Below the pieces are notes generated by a model. The model ran no database searches and was not told the DNA's origin. It saw only the letters and a program-made list of their open reading frames with translations. Below, in pieces: positions 38,036-47,896 of a stretch of 64,000 nucleotides of DNA (position 1 is the stretch's first letter; every line of letters begins with the position of its first letter). Location of the stretch: positions 6,386,001 to 6,450,000 of the forward strand of contig NC_026658.2 in the NCBI RefSeq assembly GCF_000004075.3, in the 5' to 3' direction. The position numbers and the translations under genes are program-made. This stretch comes from Cucumis sativus. Lineage: Eukaryota; Streptophyta; Magnoliopsida; Cucurbitales; Cucurbitaceae.

Positions 38036-41000
38036 TCACCATCGACAAATCCCAGGTGCTTCGGTTCTGCTCAAAGCAAGCATTTCTTCATACTTTGAGG
38101 TGTATACAAAGCCCCACAACTGCATCACATACACAATGTATACAGCTGATTTTAGAATCAATAGTAGGTTACTTAAATACCACATATGTATTTTCCATGT
38201 GAGCAAACTGTGATGTTCAACAATCACCTCAACTTCCTTCACTTCAAATTCTTCAGTATTTGCAAGACAAGGATTTCCGTATGTCTCTGATGTAGAGCTC
38301 GATCCATTTAATCTTAAATTCAAGAACACATTTGTAAGTATAGAATCAAGTTGCATGTTTACTTAAGATAATTGATGTTATATGTGTGTTCGCATCACAC
38401 AGACTATTAAAAGGGAGTGCTCTCACAGGTCATTGTCCAAATAGAGTGCAAAATGGCTACCGCCGCCAATGGCCAAGAAATCAGGCGAGCACAATGTGAA
38501 ATAGTAATTTTCACCTGGTTGAATCAGTTCAAAATTTCCCTACATGAGACTACTGGATATAAAACCATGTACGAAATTAAACTTTAAGGCAGTACTCATC
38601 AACGATTATCAGCAATCTTAGAGTAGGACCCTGAAAAGATTCAAGGTCATGCAATTACCTTGTCTCTCTTTATACGTGGAATATTTACTTAAAAACAGTT
38701 AAATTCATAATTTGAAAACAAATAACAATAACACCTAAATTGGGAGAAAATGCAGACTAGTTCTTAGACGAGAGGAGAAAAAGGAAAAAAAAGGAAGCAA
38801 AAGAAAATCTCCCAAAGTTTCCAATGTACGGGAGATAAAGAAATCGCAATGCTGCATTATCCACAGAAAGAATATGGCCCATGAAATGGTATAAAACCAT
38901 AATTTGCCCCATTTCTTAGAAGAATTGTAGTTCATCTCAAGAGCGGATAGATAAACGGAATGCATAGCAAGATATTATTGCTACTAAATGATCGGACTTC
39001 CTTTTAACATTTGTTAGTGATTGGACGACCTTAATTCTTAAATAGATGGCCACTATGGATCAAACACTTGACCTCTTAGCCATTTATTTAGACCATAATT
39101 TGCCCCATTTCCTAGAAGAATTGTAGTTCATCTCAAAAGCGGACAGAGAAACGGAATGCATAGCAAGATATTATTGGTACTAAATGATCGGTCTTTCTTT
39201 TAACATTTGTTAGTGATTGGACGACCTTAATTCTTAAATAGATGGTCACCATGGATCGAACCCTTGACCTCTTAGCCATTTATTTAGACTGTGTCTCCTT
39301 TTTACCACTAGGTCATCTCATCATGGTTTACTAAATAAACAATATCGTATTTTCATTTTTCGGCATTTATTTTCATAAGCTCAGTGATAGTGTCAAGTTG
39401 AATTTACATTATATTCCAACCAATGTTTAACCCAAGTTCATAATAAACTTGCATGGTTGGCAATGAGCCGAACCTCTGGTTACTAGTAAAACGATGTCAA
39501 TTCACAAACAAGCAAAAGATTGGTATGGAGAGACTTGTGGTGAATAAACTCAACAAGAATTGTAAGTACCTGTGGGGCGATAAATCACAGGATGGCCAGG
39601 AATACTTGTGAAAACAAAAGTATTATTGGTTCCCTGTTCAAGATTCACGATTAATAGGGGCCAATTGCACATATTTCCTCAATAGGCTAATGTAAAGAGT
39701 AGAGGCATGTTATAAGCACCTGATACTTTTTCTTGCTGCTCGGTTTTAACGGTGCCTCCACCAAGCCACCAAATACAGCACCCTTCTGATCACCAACAAC
39801 CTGGAAGTAAATTATGCAGAAGTGACACATTGTATGACATAAACTGCACATGTATCTTGTATGTAATATTTATATGCATCAGTAGTGGAATCCTCAATGT
39901 GTACATGTCATAGATGCCCAATCAGTGAAATAGTTCAACCCTACGTTTTTTTTCTTATATTTAAGTTCAGAGATTGCACGTGTGAGGGATCAAATCATCA
40001 ACCTTCGCGATGGTAATTGGTGTCTTAGACATAAAGCTATACTCGAATTGAGAATTCAACCCTCCATTCTAATTTAGAGGAAAATAACTCTTTGCTACAT
40101 TCATTCAACAGACATGGTCAAAGATGAATACATGTCAAAACAAACTTGTCCATAGAAAAATCAAACTTATGGTTACCAGCAAACTGAATCCAGACCACAG
40201 CATACTTCTCCTATATAGAGTTGAAAGAGATATCCCATGCCTCCACGTACTGCATTGCACACCCGGAATATATACTTAAGAAACATATGATAGAGTATAA
40301 ATAACTGAAATCCTATGAGAATTTCTTAAAACGTAATCATAAAACAAAATACCGAAGGTCTTCACCTGTATAGCAAAAGCCATTTCCTTCCCTGGACAAG
40401 AGCTGGAAGGGAGGCATAAAGAACAGTTCTAGCTTTTTCTGAAAGAAGCACTGAAGGTTCAGATGCGTCAGGGACAACAACTGACGAAGGAACCTCACTT
40501 ACATTTGTCTTTTCCATCATCTCAATTCCAGAAAATTTAGAATCATTAACTTTCAAATCAACATCACTCTTCCGATCCTGATTTCGGTAGCCAGTGATTC
40601 TTGCAGCATGGTGAAAAGCTCTACCAAGGGATTGTTTCCCCCTAGAAAACAAGCTTTTCTTCATAACAGTTTCTTTTGCAGCATTGATCATTGGTGTGCC
40701 TGCCTCTGCCTGATTATCACTTCTTTCATCAGAGTTCAAGTTTTCCTGCAATTCTGAGGACGACAGAAGGGAATACAGGAATGCAGTAAATGAAGATGTA
40801 TCAGGGCCATCTTCCGAAAATTCGGAACCCTGTTCACTAGCTGAACCTAGATCACTGTCGTCTTTAAGGTCAGTCGCATTTTCCTAGAAGAACAAAGGCA
40901 CCCAATTAAAGATTAGACATGGCTGCCAAGTTTCAGAGAGATATCACACGCAAGTTAAGTCCCATTAACAAACATTTCTAGGAAGAAAATTTTGATTACA

Positions 41001-41486
41001 AGAAAAATGCGTGCATATTTAGTAGTTCTTTGAAATCCCCTATCAATTGGAACAGAAGGAATCTAACCTTCTACGTTCTACCCTAAAATTATGCATAAAG
41101 ATTAACGATTAAGACAAACAAAAGGGTCTAATGGTTCACCAACCAAAATTAGTCACAATTAGTTCAAAAACCGGATACTACAACCAACGATTGAAGTCAA
41201 ACGAAATGAAATCGGAGTGATCCAGTCCATAAAAGATATCCTGAAGAAAAACGTAAAACTTCCAAAGCGCAACAGCCGGAGAATAAACAAAGCATAACAA
41301 AGCAAACAGAAAAAGGATCGAAAAGGTATAACAACTTAAGAGAGACAAACTCACAGGTGAATGATGATGTTGAGGATGAGCAGAGGCTGTAGCGGAAGGT
41401 TTATCAGAGATTGGGTTAAGAAGAACGGTAGTGATATCGGAGACAAAATGGACTGCTTTGCTGCGCAAGGATTGTTGCTTACCCAT
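38036..41486 (-). CDS. TLDc-domain protein, oxidation-resistance (OXR) type
   Basis: TLDc proteins protect against oxidative stress; eukaryotic members can bind the V-ATPase. The biochemical role in plants is not settled. Eight exons: 41486-41355, 40883-40366, 40249-40177, 39800-39720, 39633-39570, 38514-38427, 38312-38228 and 38119-38036. All junctions are GT/AG and in frame, giving 374 aa. The N-terminal third is low-complexity, acidic and Ser-rich (GSASEQGSEFSEDGPDTSS). A basic stretch follows (KKSLFSRGKQSLGRAFHHAA). The TLDc domain runs from about residue 205 to the end: LVQGRKWLLLYSTWRHGISL, FGGLVEAPLK, FVFTSIPGH, YFTLCSPDFLAIGGG, FALYLD and the closing VELWGFV. All segments are present, so the gene looks intact. 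The 5' leader holds a (CT)14 tract on the sense strand. A tRNA-Arg gene lies about 380 bp upstream on the other strand. Intron 5 contains a 195-bp tandem duplication. Confidence 0.95.
38898..39287. repeat. 195-bp tandem duplication in a TLDc-gene intron
   Basis: Two head-to-tail copies, 38898-39092 and 39093-39287, starting CCATAATTTGCCCCATTTC and ending CATTTATTTAGA. They differ at about a dozen positions. Confidence 0.95.
39180..39330 (-). mobile_element. tRNA-derived SINE fragment
   Basis: Read on the minus strand from 39330: GATGACCTAGTGGTAAAAAG (A-box-like), then AGAGGTCAAGGGTTCGATCC (a near-perfect B box) about 40 bp later. This spacing is that of a Pol III internal promoter in tRNA-derived SINEs. 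The duplicated first copy (38898-39092) repeats only the B-box half (AGAGGTCAAGTGTTTGATCC). The 3' border is not clear and no target-site duplication was found. Confidence 0.55.
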
Positions 41487-41500
41487 TACTGGGTTCAAGT

Positions 41501-41502
<2 letters not shown>

Positions 41503-41530
<28 letters not shown>
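41503..41530. repeat. (AG)14 microsatellite in the TLDc 5' leader
   Basis: Fourteen AG units on the plus strand, 17 bp before the TLDc start codon, so (CT)n in the mRNA leader. Open frames crossing it read as Ser/Leu or Arg/Glu dipeptides and are artefacts. Confidence 0.97.
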
Positions 41531-41534
<4 letters not shown>

Positions 41535-41864
41535 AATCAATCAATTGATTTCCAGCAAAATCCTCAATCCTGAACTCAGCTTATTCTCCATTAACATTCA
41601 GATTCTCTTTGCCTCCCACACGATCATCCTCCTCTCACCTCCTCTCAGCCATGGATTATGCAGCATAAAAACTTGAAAAAAACCCCTTATTTTTCTCTCT
41701 ACAAAATGATCAACGAAGAAAATCTCTTAGCTCTGCTTTATCAACTCTCTGTGGTTTGCTCGTGGACCAGTGTTTGTTCGCATTATGCTTGAAGTTCGGT
41801 GAAACCACCAACTTCAAAGACAAATAAATACATATTTAGTTTTGATGCATTTAACCCCAAACCT

Positions 41865-41937
41865 GACTCCATGGCCCAATGGATAAGGCGCTGGTCTACG
41901 GAACCAGAGATTCTGGGTTCGATCCCCAGTGGAGTCG
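41865..41937 (+). tRNA. tRNA-Arg(ACG): tRNA-Arg (anticodon ACG)
   Basis: A 73-nt cloverleaf with no intron. The acceptor stem GACTCCA/TGGAGTC pairs fully, with discriminator G. The anticodon stem CTGGT/ACCAG holds the loop CTACGGA, anticodon ACG, which reads CGN arginine codons after A34 deamination. The T-stem CTGGG/CCCAG holds TTCGATC. The internal B box GGGTTCGATCC is perfect. A CAA motif at 41858-41860, the usual plant Pol III start context, lies just upstream and a T6 terminator lies 6 nt downstream. The 3' CCA is not encoded, as expected for a nuclear gene. Confidence 0.97.
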
Positions 41938-41942
41938 GCATA

Positions 41943-41948
41943 TTTTTT
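41943..41948 (+). terminator. Pol III terminator (T6) of tRNA-Arg
   Basis: A run of six T on the sense strand just after the tRNA. Confidence 0.85.
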
Positions 41949-42622
41949 AGTACTATCCCATACTAATACTCTATTGCACCAATTTTTTTTTTCACTTTTA
42001 ATTACTTTCAATTTAATTCTTCTTCTCCTTTATTTTCACATTTTGTCCATTCATCTCTCTCAATATGCTCAAGGTTTATATGATACTCTTCCATTAATAT
42101 TTGGTTACCTCTATTTTTTATCGTTCCTAATCGTAATTTTTAATATTGACATGAATTACCTTCTGGCTGTCATCATTCTACGTGAATTTCTACTAACGAT
42201 TTATGTTTTGTGTTTGATTATTATGGTAATTGTTGTGACTGGTTTATGACTGTTAATGATACTAACTGTTATTTAATTTTTGTTTGATAATTAGCAAATA
42301 ATGTCAATTGTTATTTGATTATTCTCTACTTAATATTATTGAATATATTTTGATAATAATTTCTATTTGTTTTTATCTGCAGAATATTAGTACTAACAAT
42401 TGATTCAAACACTTAAATTTAAATTTGTTCTTGGATTCTTTCATCACCTACCAATTATTTCCACTGTTCAAGAGAAAAGATAGAGAAGCTACGAATTATA
42501 TCAATTACAATATGAGTGGTCGATTGATTCATAAAGAAGGTATAGACTAGCATTCCAAATACATAGTCATGTATAAAGTCGATAAACATAAAAATCCAAA
42601 TGACTAAAATTAGTGCTTAAAA
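41949..42622. other. AT-rich intergenic
   Basis: The 106-codon frame at 41929-42249 starts within the tRNA 3' end and encodes an AT-driven hydrophobic string, so it is rejected. Nothing else is recognised. Confidence 0.4.
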
Positions 42623-42790
42623 GCATTTTTAAAAATAGCAAAATAAATTAAAATATTTACAAGCTATTGCAAAATTTTGGATTCTATTATTGATAGTCTT
42701 CTATCACTATAACATATCAATGACTATGAGTGATAGAATTTGTTATAGGTTGTAAATATTTTGTAAACTCTACTCTTTAAAAAAAAAAAA
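42623..42790 (-). mobile_element. MITE family M, copy 5 (reverse orientation)
   Basis: Ends TTAAAATATTTACAAGCTAT...GTTGTAAATATTTTG and core TTGATAGTCTTCTATCACTATAACATATCA..., the reverse of copies 1-3. Outer flanks TTTTTAAAAATAG / CTCTTTAAAAA agree with the family. Confidence 0.7.
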
Positions 42791-43833
42791 TCAAATTAGA
42801 ATGAAGTTGAAACCTAAATCAGTGTAGAAGGACGAAACCGAAAAAAAAGAAAAAAAGAAATTAAAAACTTAATTTTATGTGAATGATGTCGAAAATCAAA
42901 AAAATCTTGGAGAAGAAAAGAATTGGTGAACTGTTGGAGCATTGGATTGGTCAAAATCTTGGAGTTTATCAATGTTCTAGGGTCGAGAAACAAAGAAGAA
43001 GAAAATTAGAGAAACAGAGCAAAGATATCGAGTGGTAGCGGGGGTCAAAGTAGTGGAACAAGAAGAATGAGGGGTGGCCGAGGGGGGAATTAAGGTGATG
43101 GAAGCAGTTGCAGCAAGCGAAACATTTGACCTAAACAAGGTTGCTACAATGTCGATGATGAGGAGGAGGTCGTGGTGACGGTTGTCAGAATGAAGGTTGA
43201 CAAAGTATTGGCTGAAGCCAGTGGAGACGCCATATATGAGAGAGGAATTGAGAGTGGGGTTAAGGTGAGGGGGGACTGAGTGGGTGAAAGAAGATGAGGG
43301 AGAGAATAAACACAAAATTTAGTTGAGGGGTAAGTTTGGAAAAAGAAAAAAAAAGTTTGACTTTAGCAACGTGGTTTGAGTTATAAAATATTGTCATATT
43401 TACAATTTTAGAAAAGGTGATGACATGGATTCTGAATCTTATATCTAATTTTATATACAATGCGATTTTTCTTGTATTATTATACCCCTCGTTACCCATA
43501 GTTACCCATTGGATAATTAGTATAAATCAATTAGGTTATATATATTATGTTTGGATAATTGTACCACACATCTATTAGTTTGATAGTAATTGTCATGATC
43601 TTTTATCTTAGAAATGAAAAAATCAATCTAACAATGCTTCTATTGCGTTAGGGATTTCAACCTTACGTTCGAAAGGGCATTGGTACAAGTGAGGATACTT
43701 TTGTTTTTGTCCACCCCTGGAATCCAAGAGGGTCTTCCTTCAAACCTATTACACCTTGTGGGATATCTAATCATCGAACACTTATGAATAATACTAGTAG
43801 CTAGTTTAGTGGTAGCTTATTGGATGGGAGATC
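42791..43833. other. Intergenic, no gene supported
   Basis: The 112-codon minus frame at 42977-43315 is Ser/Thr/Pro-rich with a poly-Phe tail, overlaps GA-rich plus-strand sequence and matches no family. 43640-43830 may be a small TE fragment. Nothing else is recognised. Confidence 0.35.
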
Positions 43834-45690
43834 TGTTGGGATTTATGTTCTATAACTCATAGATTGTAAATATTATCCATTGATCGTTGTTAATAAAGTG
43901 TTATAATTGTAATAATTATTATTGATTATATTATTTGTTTTGTCCTAATAACCCAAATCCAATAAACTAACATCCTAAGTTGTTTAATGAGTGTTGAACA
44001 ATATTTAAAAACATACAAAGATCAATGTTTGAGATCAACTTAAAAAGTCTATAGTATATGCATAAGGTTGGATACCTTATTCTGGTAATAGTATGGATAC
44101 GACTCATTTTGTATTTGATACAAACGCAATGATCCAACATGTTTGTGTAGTTGACATGCGAGTGAGGGTATCATATGCAATGAGATTGCATATGATCAGA
44201 GCGTGAAATAGTAACCACTACATGTAACTCCATTAACTAGTTAGATTTCTCTTTCACTATGATGACCTAAGTAACTTAGTCTTAATCCTTAGTGTATTAT
44301 GAACTTTTGTTCGCGAGTGATTATTCTTTGATTTATACGAGTTAGAGTGGCCAGATCGCCGACTTAAATAAGTTTATCATTTTGGGCACAAGATCGAATG
44401 GAGAGATGTGAACATAATTACACAAGATGAAATTAACTCTTTTTCTATTTTAGGATAAGTATATAAGTGTTCCCTTAAATGGTGTCTTTAGGACTTGAAC
44501 AAAAGGCCCTATCGTCTCTAAGACATGAGAGGGATTTCTGTTTGATGGTAGGATCATAAACATGTTCATTAGAGGATCACTGATATTTAAGGATTAGAGG
44601 TAACCAAGGGTAGAATGGTAAATTGTTCCAGCTGGTGTTAAGAATAATCGCGAAGAACTATCTTACTGTTATTAGTCAATATTCGTAGATACAGAAATAT
44701 ATCTACAATGAGAAGAGTTCAGTTACGAGTCTTTAGTAGAGTGTACACACAGTTAACTTTATTCATTAATGTGGTTAATGAATTTACCAAATTAATCTCA
44801 GATCGTTGTAGCTTCTGATCTGTAGGTCCATTAGGTCCCCTTCCTAGCTCGTAAAAGGTAATGAGATTTGTTTATATTAGTTGTAATTTGAACTGTTCAA
44901 ATTTACTTTGAGAATTAGTATAATGTATACTGATACATTATAATATAAAGTTTATCAAATTTTATTATATAAACTTAATTTTGGATATGATTCAAAATTA
45001 ATTTATGAGAGATAAAATATTTATATGAGTTCAAATATTAATTGAATGTAAACTAGTTAGAATTATGGAGAGAAACTTATATTTGAATATGATTCAAATT
45101 TAATTTAAGTTAAATATAAAATATTTAATTTGACTATTAATTAATTGAAGAATTAATTAAATTAAGCTAATATAAATCAATAAAATATTAAAGAGATATT
45201 CCTTCAAATAAAATTTGAACGAAATATTAATTAAATATGGTTTAATTAATTATATTAATATAAATCTATAAAACATTGGAGAGATATTCGTTTAAATAAG
45301 ATTGAAATGAAATATTAATTAAATATGATTTAATTAATTATTAACTAATTGATTAGTGGTTAATTAATTAGCATATTTGAAATATATGTTACTTTAATAT
45401 TTTTTAAATTAATAGAATCTCATGATTCTCCCAACTCCTTTTCCTATTCCAAGAAGGAAATAGATAAATATCTAGAAGAAAGCAGATTTATTTAATGAAT
45501 TTATCAAGAAAAAAAGGTCAACACTTTTGCTTTTTGCAAAAGGAAAAAAGTTTCTCTCAAATATCTGTGAACCTTTTTCCATCCCAATTGGTTCCCACAA
45601 ACCAATCTTATTCCAGAGAATAGGAAGGTCTCTGACAAACTCCCATTTTATCGATGGAAGGGAGAAAAATTAGGTTCAACTCTTGGATGT
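43834..45690 (+). mobile_element. LTR, family X, copy C
   Basis: Starts TGTTGGGATTTATGTTC and stays collinear with copy B (8968 onward) for over 1.2 kb. It then continues through AT-rich repeats such as ATATTAATTAAATATGRTTTAATTAATTA (45180-45330, duplicated) to a region ending near 45690. It abuts the chromovirus remnant. No element-encoded protein is seen inside. Confidence 0.6.
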
Positions 45691-46416
45691 AGCCTAATTT
45701 TGTTTTAATGCTCAAACGAGCTCATCAACGGGGAGAAGCCCGTTTGAGATTGTTTGTGGTAGACAACTTGTATTGCCACACCTTGTTTATCATCCTTATG
45801 CAGGGAAGAATCCCCAGGCTCATAACTTTTCCAGGGAATTGAAACAAACAACAAACATCGTGCGGGCCTATCTGGAGAAAGCCTCGAAGTGGATGAAGAA
45901 ATGGGCAGATAAGGAGCCCCATTCACTTGAGTTTCAGGAGAGAGATCAAGTCCTCATCAAACTTCGACTGGATCATATTTGATTTCGAGAATGCAAAGAC
46001 CAACGCCTCGCGAGGAAATACGAGGGACTAGTCGAAGTGCAGAAAATGGTAGGGAGTACATCTTACAGAGTGGGGTTTTCCCACATGGATGAAAATTCAC
46101 CCAATAATTCATGTGCGTAACTTGAAGCCTTGCCCATCAAGATTATGATGACATGCAACGGAATGTCTTAGTCCGACCAACCATCGACCTCAGTAAGAAA
46201 GAGGATAAAGAAGTTGAAGAAATCTTGGTCAAGCGAGTGAGGAAAGGTCGAAGACCTTCAAGAAGAATCTATGAGTACTTGGTCAAATGAAAAAACCTTC
46301 ATGTGGAAGAAACTAGTTAGGAACGTGTTGAAGACCTAGAAACCTGGACGCAGGAAGATCGAGGAGTTCAAGCTTCACCAGTCGACAGAGATGTCAACTA
46401 TTTATGTGGGGGAGAA
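45690..46416 (+). pseudogene. Ty3/gypsy chromovirus integrase C-terminus plus chromodomain, dead
   Basis: The plus strand begins inside the integrase (TGRSPFEIVCGRQ, then AYLEKASKWMKKWADK and a GDQVLIKL-like block) and continues through KYEGLVE to a chromodomain at about 46211-46345. The retained segments are RVRKGRRPSRRIYEYLVK and ERVEDLETW. This order is diagnostic of chromoviruses. There are several in-frame stops, at least two in the chromodomain at positions that are Trp in the family, and one frame shift near 46090. Everything upstream (gag, protease, RT, RNase H) is missing, replaced by LTR copy C. Confidence 0.8.
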
Positions 46417-46741
46417 TGTAACGAGCATATTTGTCCAGGGCGATGTTTGCCTATGGCTGTATGCCTAAATACCTCTGATTTATCTTATCTTTATGTCTTT
46501 ATGTTTAGTTTAGCTAATTGCTTTCCTTTTCATGTAATAAATCTATAGTGCGACATTTCGGCTTTTTCATATACAAGCCTACCAAAGTTGAAAAGGTCCA
46601 AAATGTACTATAGGGGAGGCATAGTAGTTGAATCCACACTCAAGAGTTGTCGAACTCTTTGCAATCTAAGTTTTTTTGTTGCAATTGACAATCTTCAATA
46701 CTTGTTTTAACAACGAATTCAATGAAATTATTTATATCTCA
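46406..46741 (+). mobile_element. 3' LTR of the chromovirus with polypurine tract
   Basis: GTGGGGGAGAA (46406-46416) is the polypurine tract that primes plus-strand DNA. The LTR then starts TGTAACGAGC at 46417, carries AATAAA-like signals near 46535, and plausibly ends TCTCA at 46741 (about 325 bp). The end is inferred from the CA terminus; no second LTR or target-site duplication was found. Confidence 0.55.
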
Positions 46742-47770
46742 CGTTTTCTAAAACATTTTCTCAAAAACGTGACGGGTGGTTGAATCGTACCATGAGTTTG
46801 TTCATAGTTTTTAGATTTTGATCGACTGACTTGTTGACTGGGTCGAACAAGTGCCACAATCGCTTGTCCCAAGGTTGAAAGGTTGTGGTTGTGACAATGC
46901 ACAGATGCATATGCATGCACGCACACACACCCACACTCACACACCTACGCACCGATTTAATTAAACATTTAATTAATTATATGATATGTTTAATTAATTA
47001 TAATTTCATTAAACCATCAACTCTAAATCAAATATTTCAAATTAACGTCCAATAGTTCCAACATAATTAAATAAAATTAAGATAATAACATTCAATATTT
47101 TGGGGGTGTTACACTATCACTAAATAGATTGTTTAGATTTTATATAAGACCGTTTAGATTTAGTACAAGATTATTTAGACTTGGTACGAGGTCATTTAAA
47201 AATATGATACAAAATCGTTTTATGAGATCGTTTAAACTAGGTACATGATTGTTTAGAGTAGATACAAGGGTACAAAACTATCTTTCATGTATGTGACCAA
47301 TTAATCGTGGGTTATTTTTGTTATTTCACGTTATGGACTTGTGAGTTTTTTCTTTCTTAAAATTGTTGTATAGAGTATAGATATTTTCGCGTTTTATTCT
47401 ATTATTAAAAAACATTATTAATTAAAATTAAATAAAGAACTCCATTGAGTGGATGCATTCCCACGTATTCAAATATCTCTTTTAACTCTATGAAGAAGAG
47501 GGAAATCGGTAACGCATTGCTTTGCATGTGATTTCTTGAAGAACAACGTTCGTAATCTCTCTCTCACACGAAAGAAAAAGAAAATAAAGACCTCTCTTCC
47601 TTCCCCCCATTCCAATTTTGGTTCCCATAAGTTAGTCATCTTCAAAGCGGTGGTGAAGGTAGAATTTAATTTGAAAAAGAGGATGAGTTAAATTGTTCGG
47701 GTGGGAAAGACTATTTTATAAAAAAAAAAAAAAGTTAATTGCAATAAATTTGTATGATGAAGTCCACGAC
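46742..47770. other. Intergenic to annexin promoter
   Basis: 46905-46945 is a CA-rich microsatellite (ACGCACACACACCCACAC). 47110-47290 has degenerate CGTTTAGATTTAGTAC motifs of the 22.4 kb repeat type. 47700-47735 includes an A-run. The annexin promoter begins after about 47450. No gene is seen. Confidence 0.45.
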
Positions 47771-47774
47771 TATT

Positions 47775-47782
47775 TATAAATA
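47775..47782 (+). promoter_or_regulatory. TATA box of the annexin gene
   Basis: TATAAATA, 115-122 bp upstream of the annexin ATG, in a good position for a leader of about 85 nt. Confidence 0.7.
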
Positions 47783-47896
47783 TTGGGCACCCATCCTTTC
47801 ATTCCATCGCTGAAATCATTTTCCATTCAAATCTGATCTCATAAACAAAGACACACTCACAGTTCAAGACCACAATCAAGGAGCTGATTAGTGCCA

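Noticed and set aside
42977..43315. 112-codon minus-strand frame
   Set aside because: Ser/Thr/Pro-rich antisense of GA-rich sequence; no family and no splice context.
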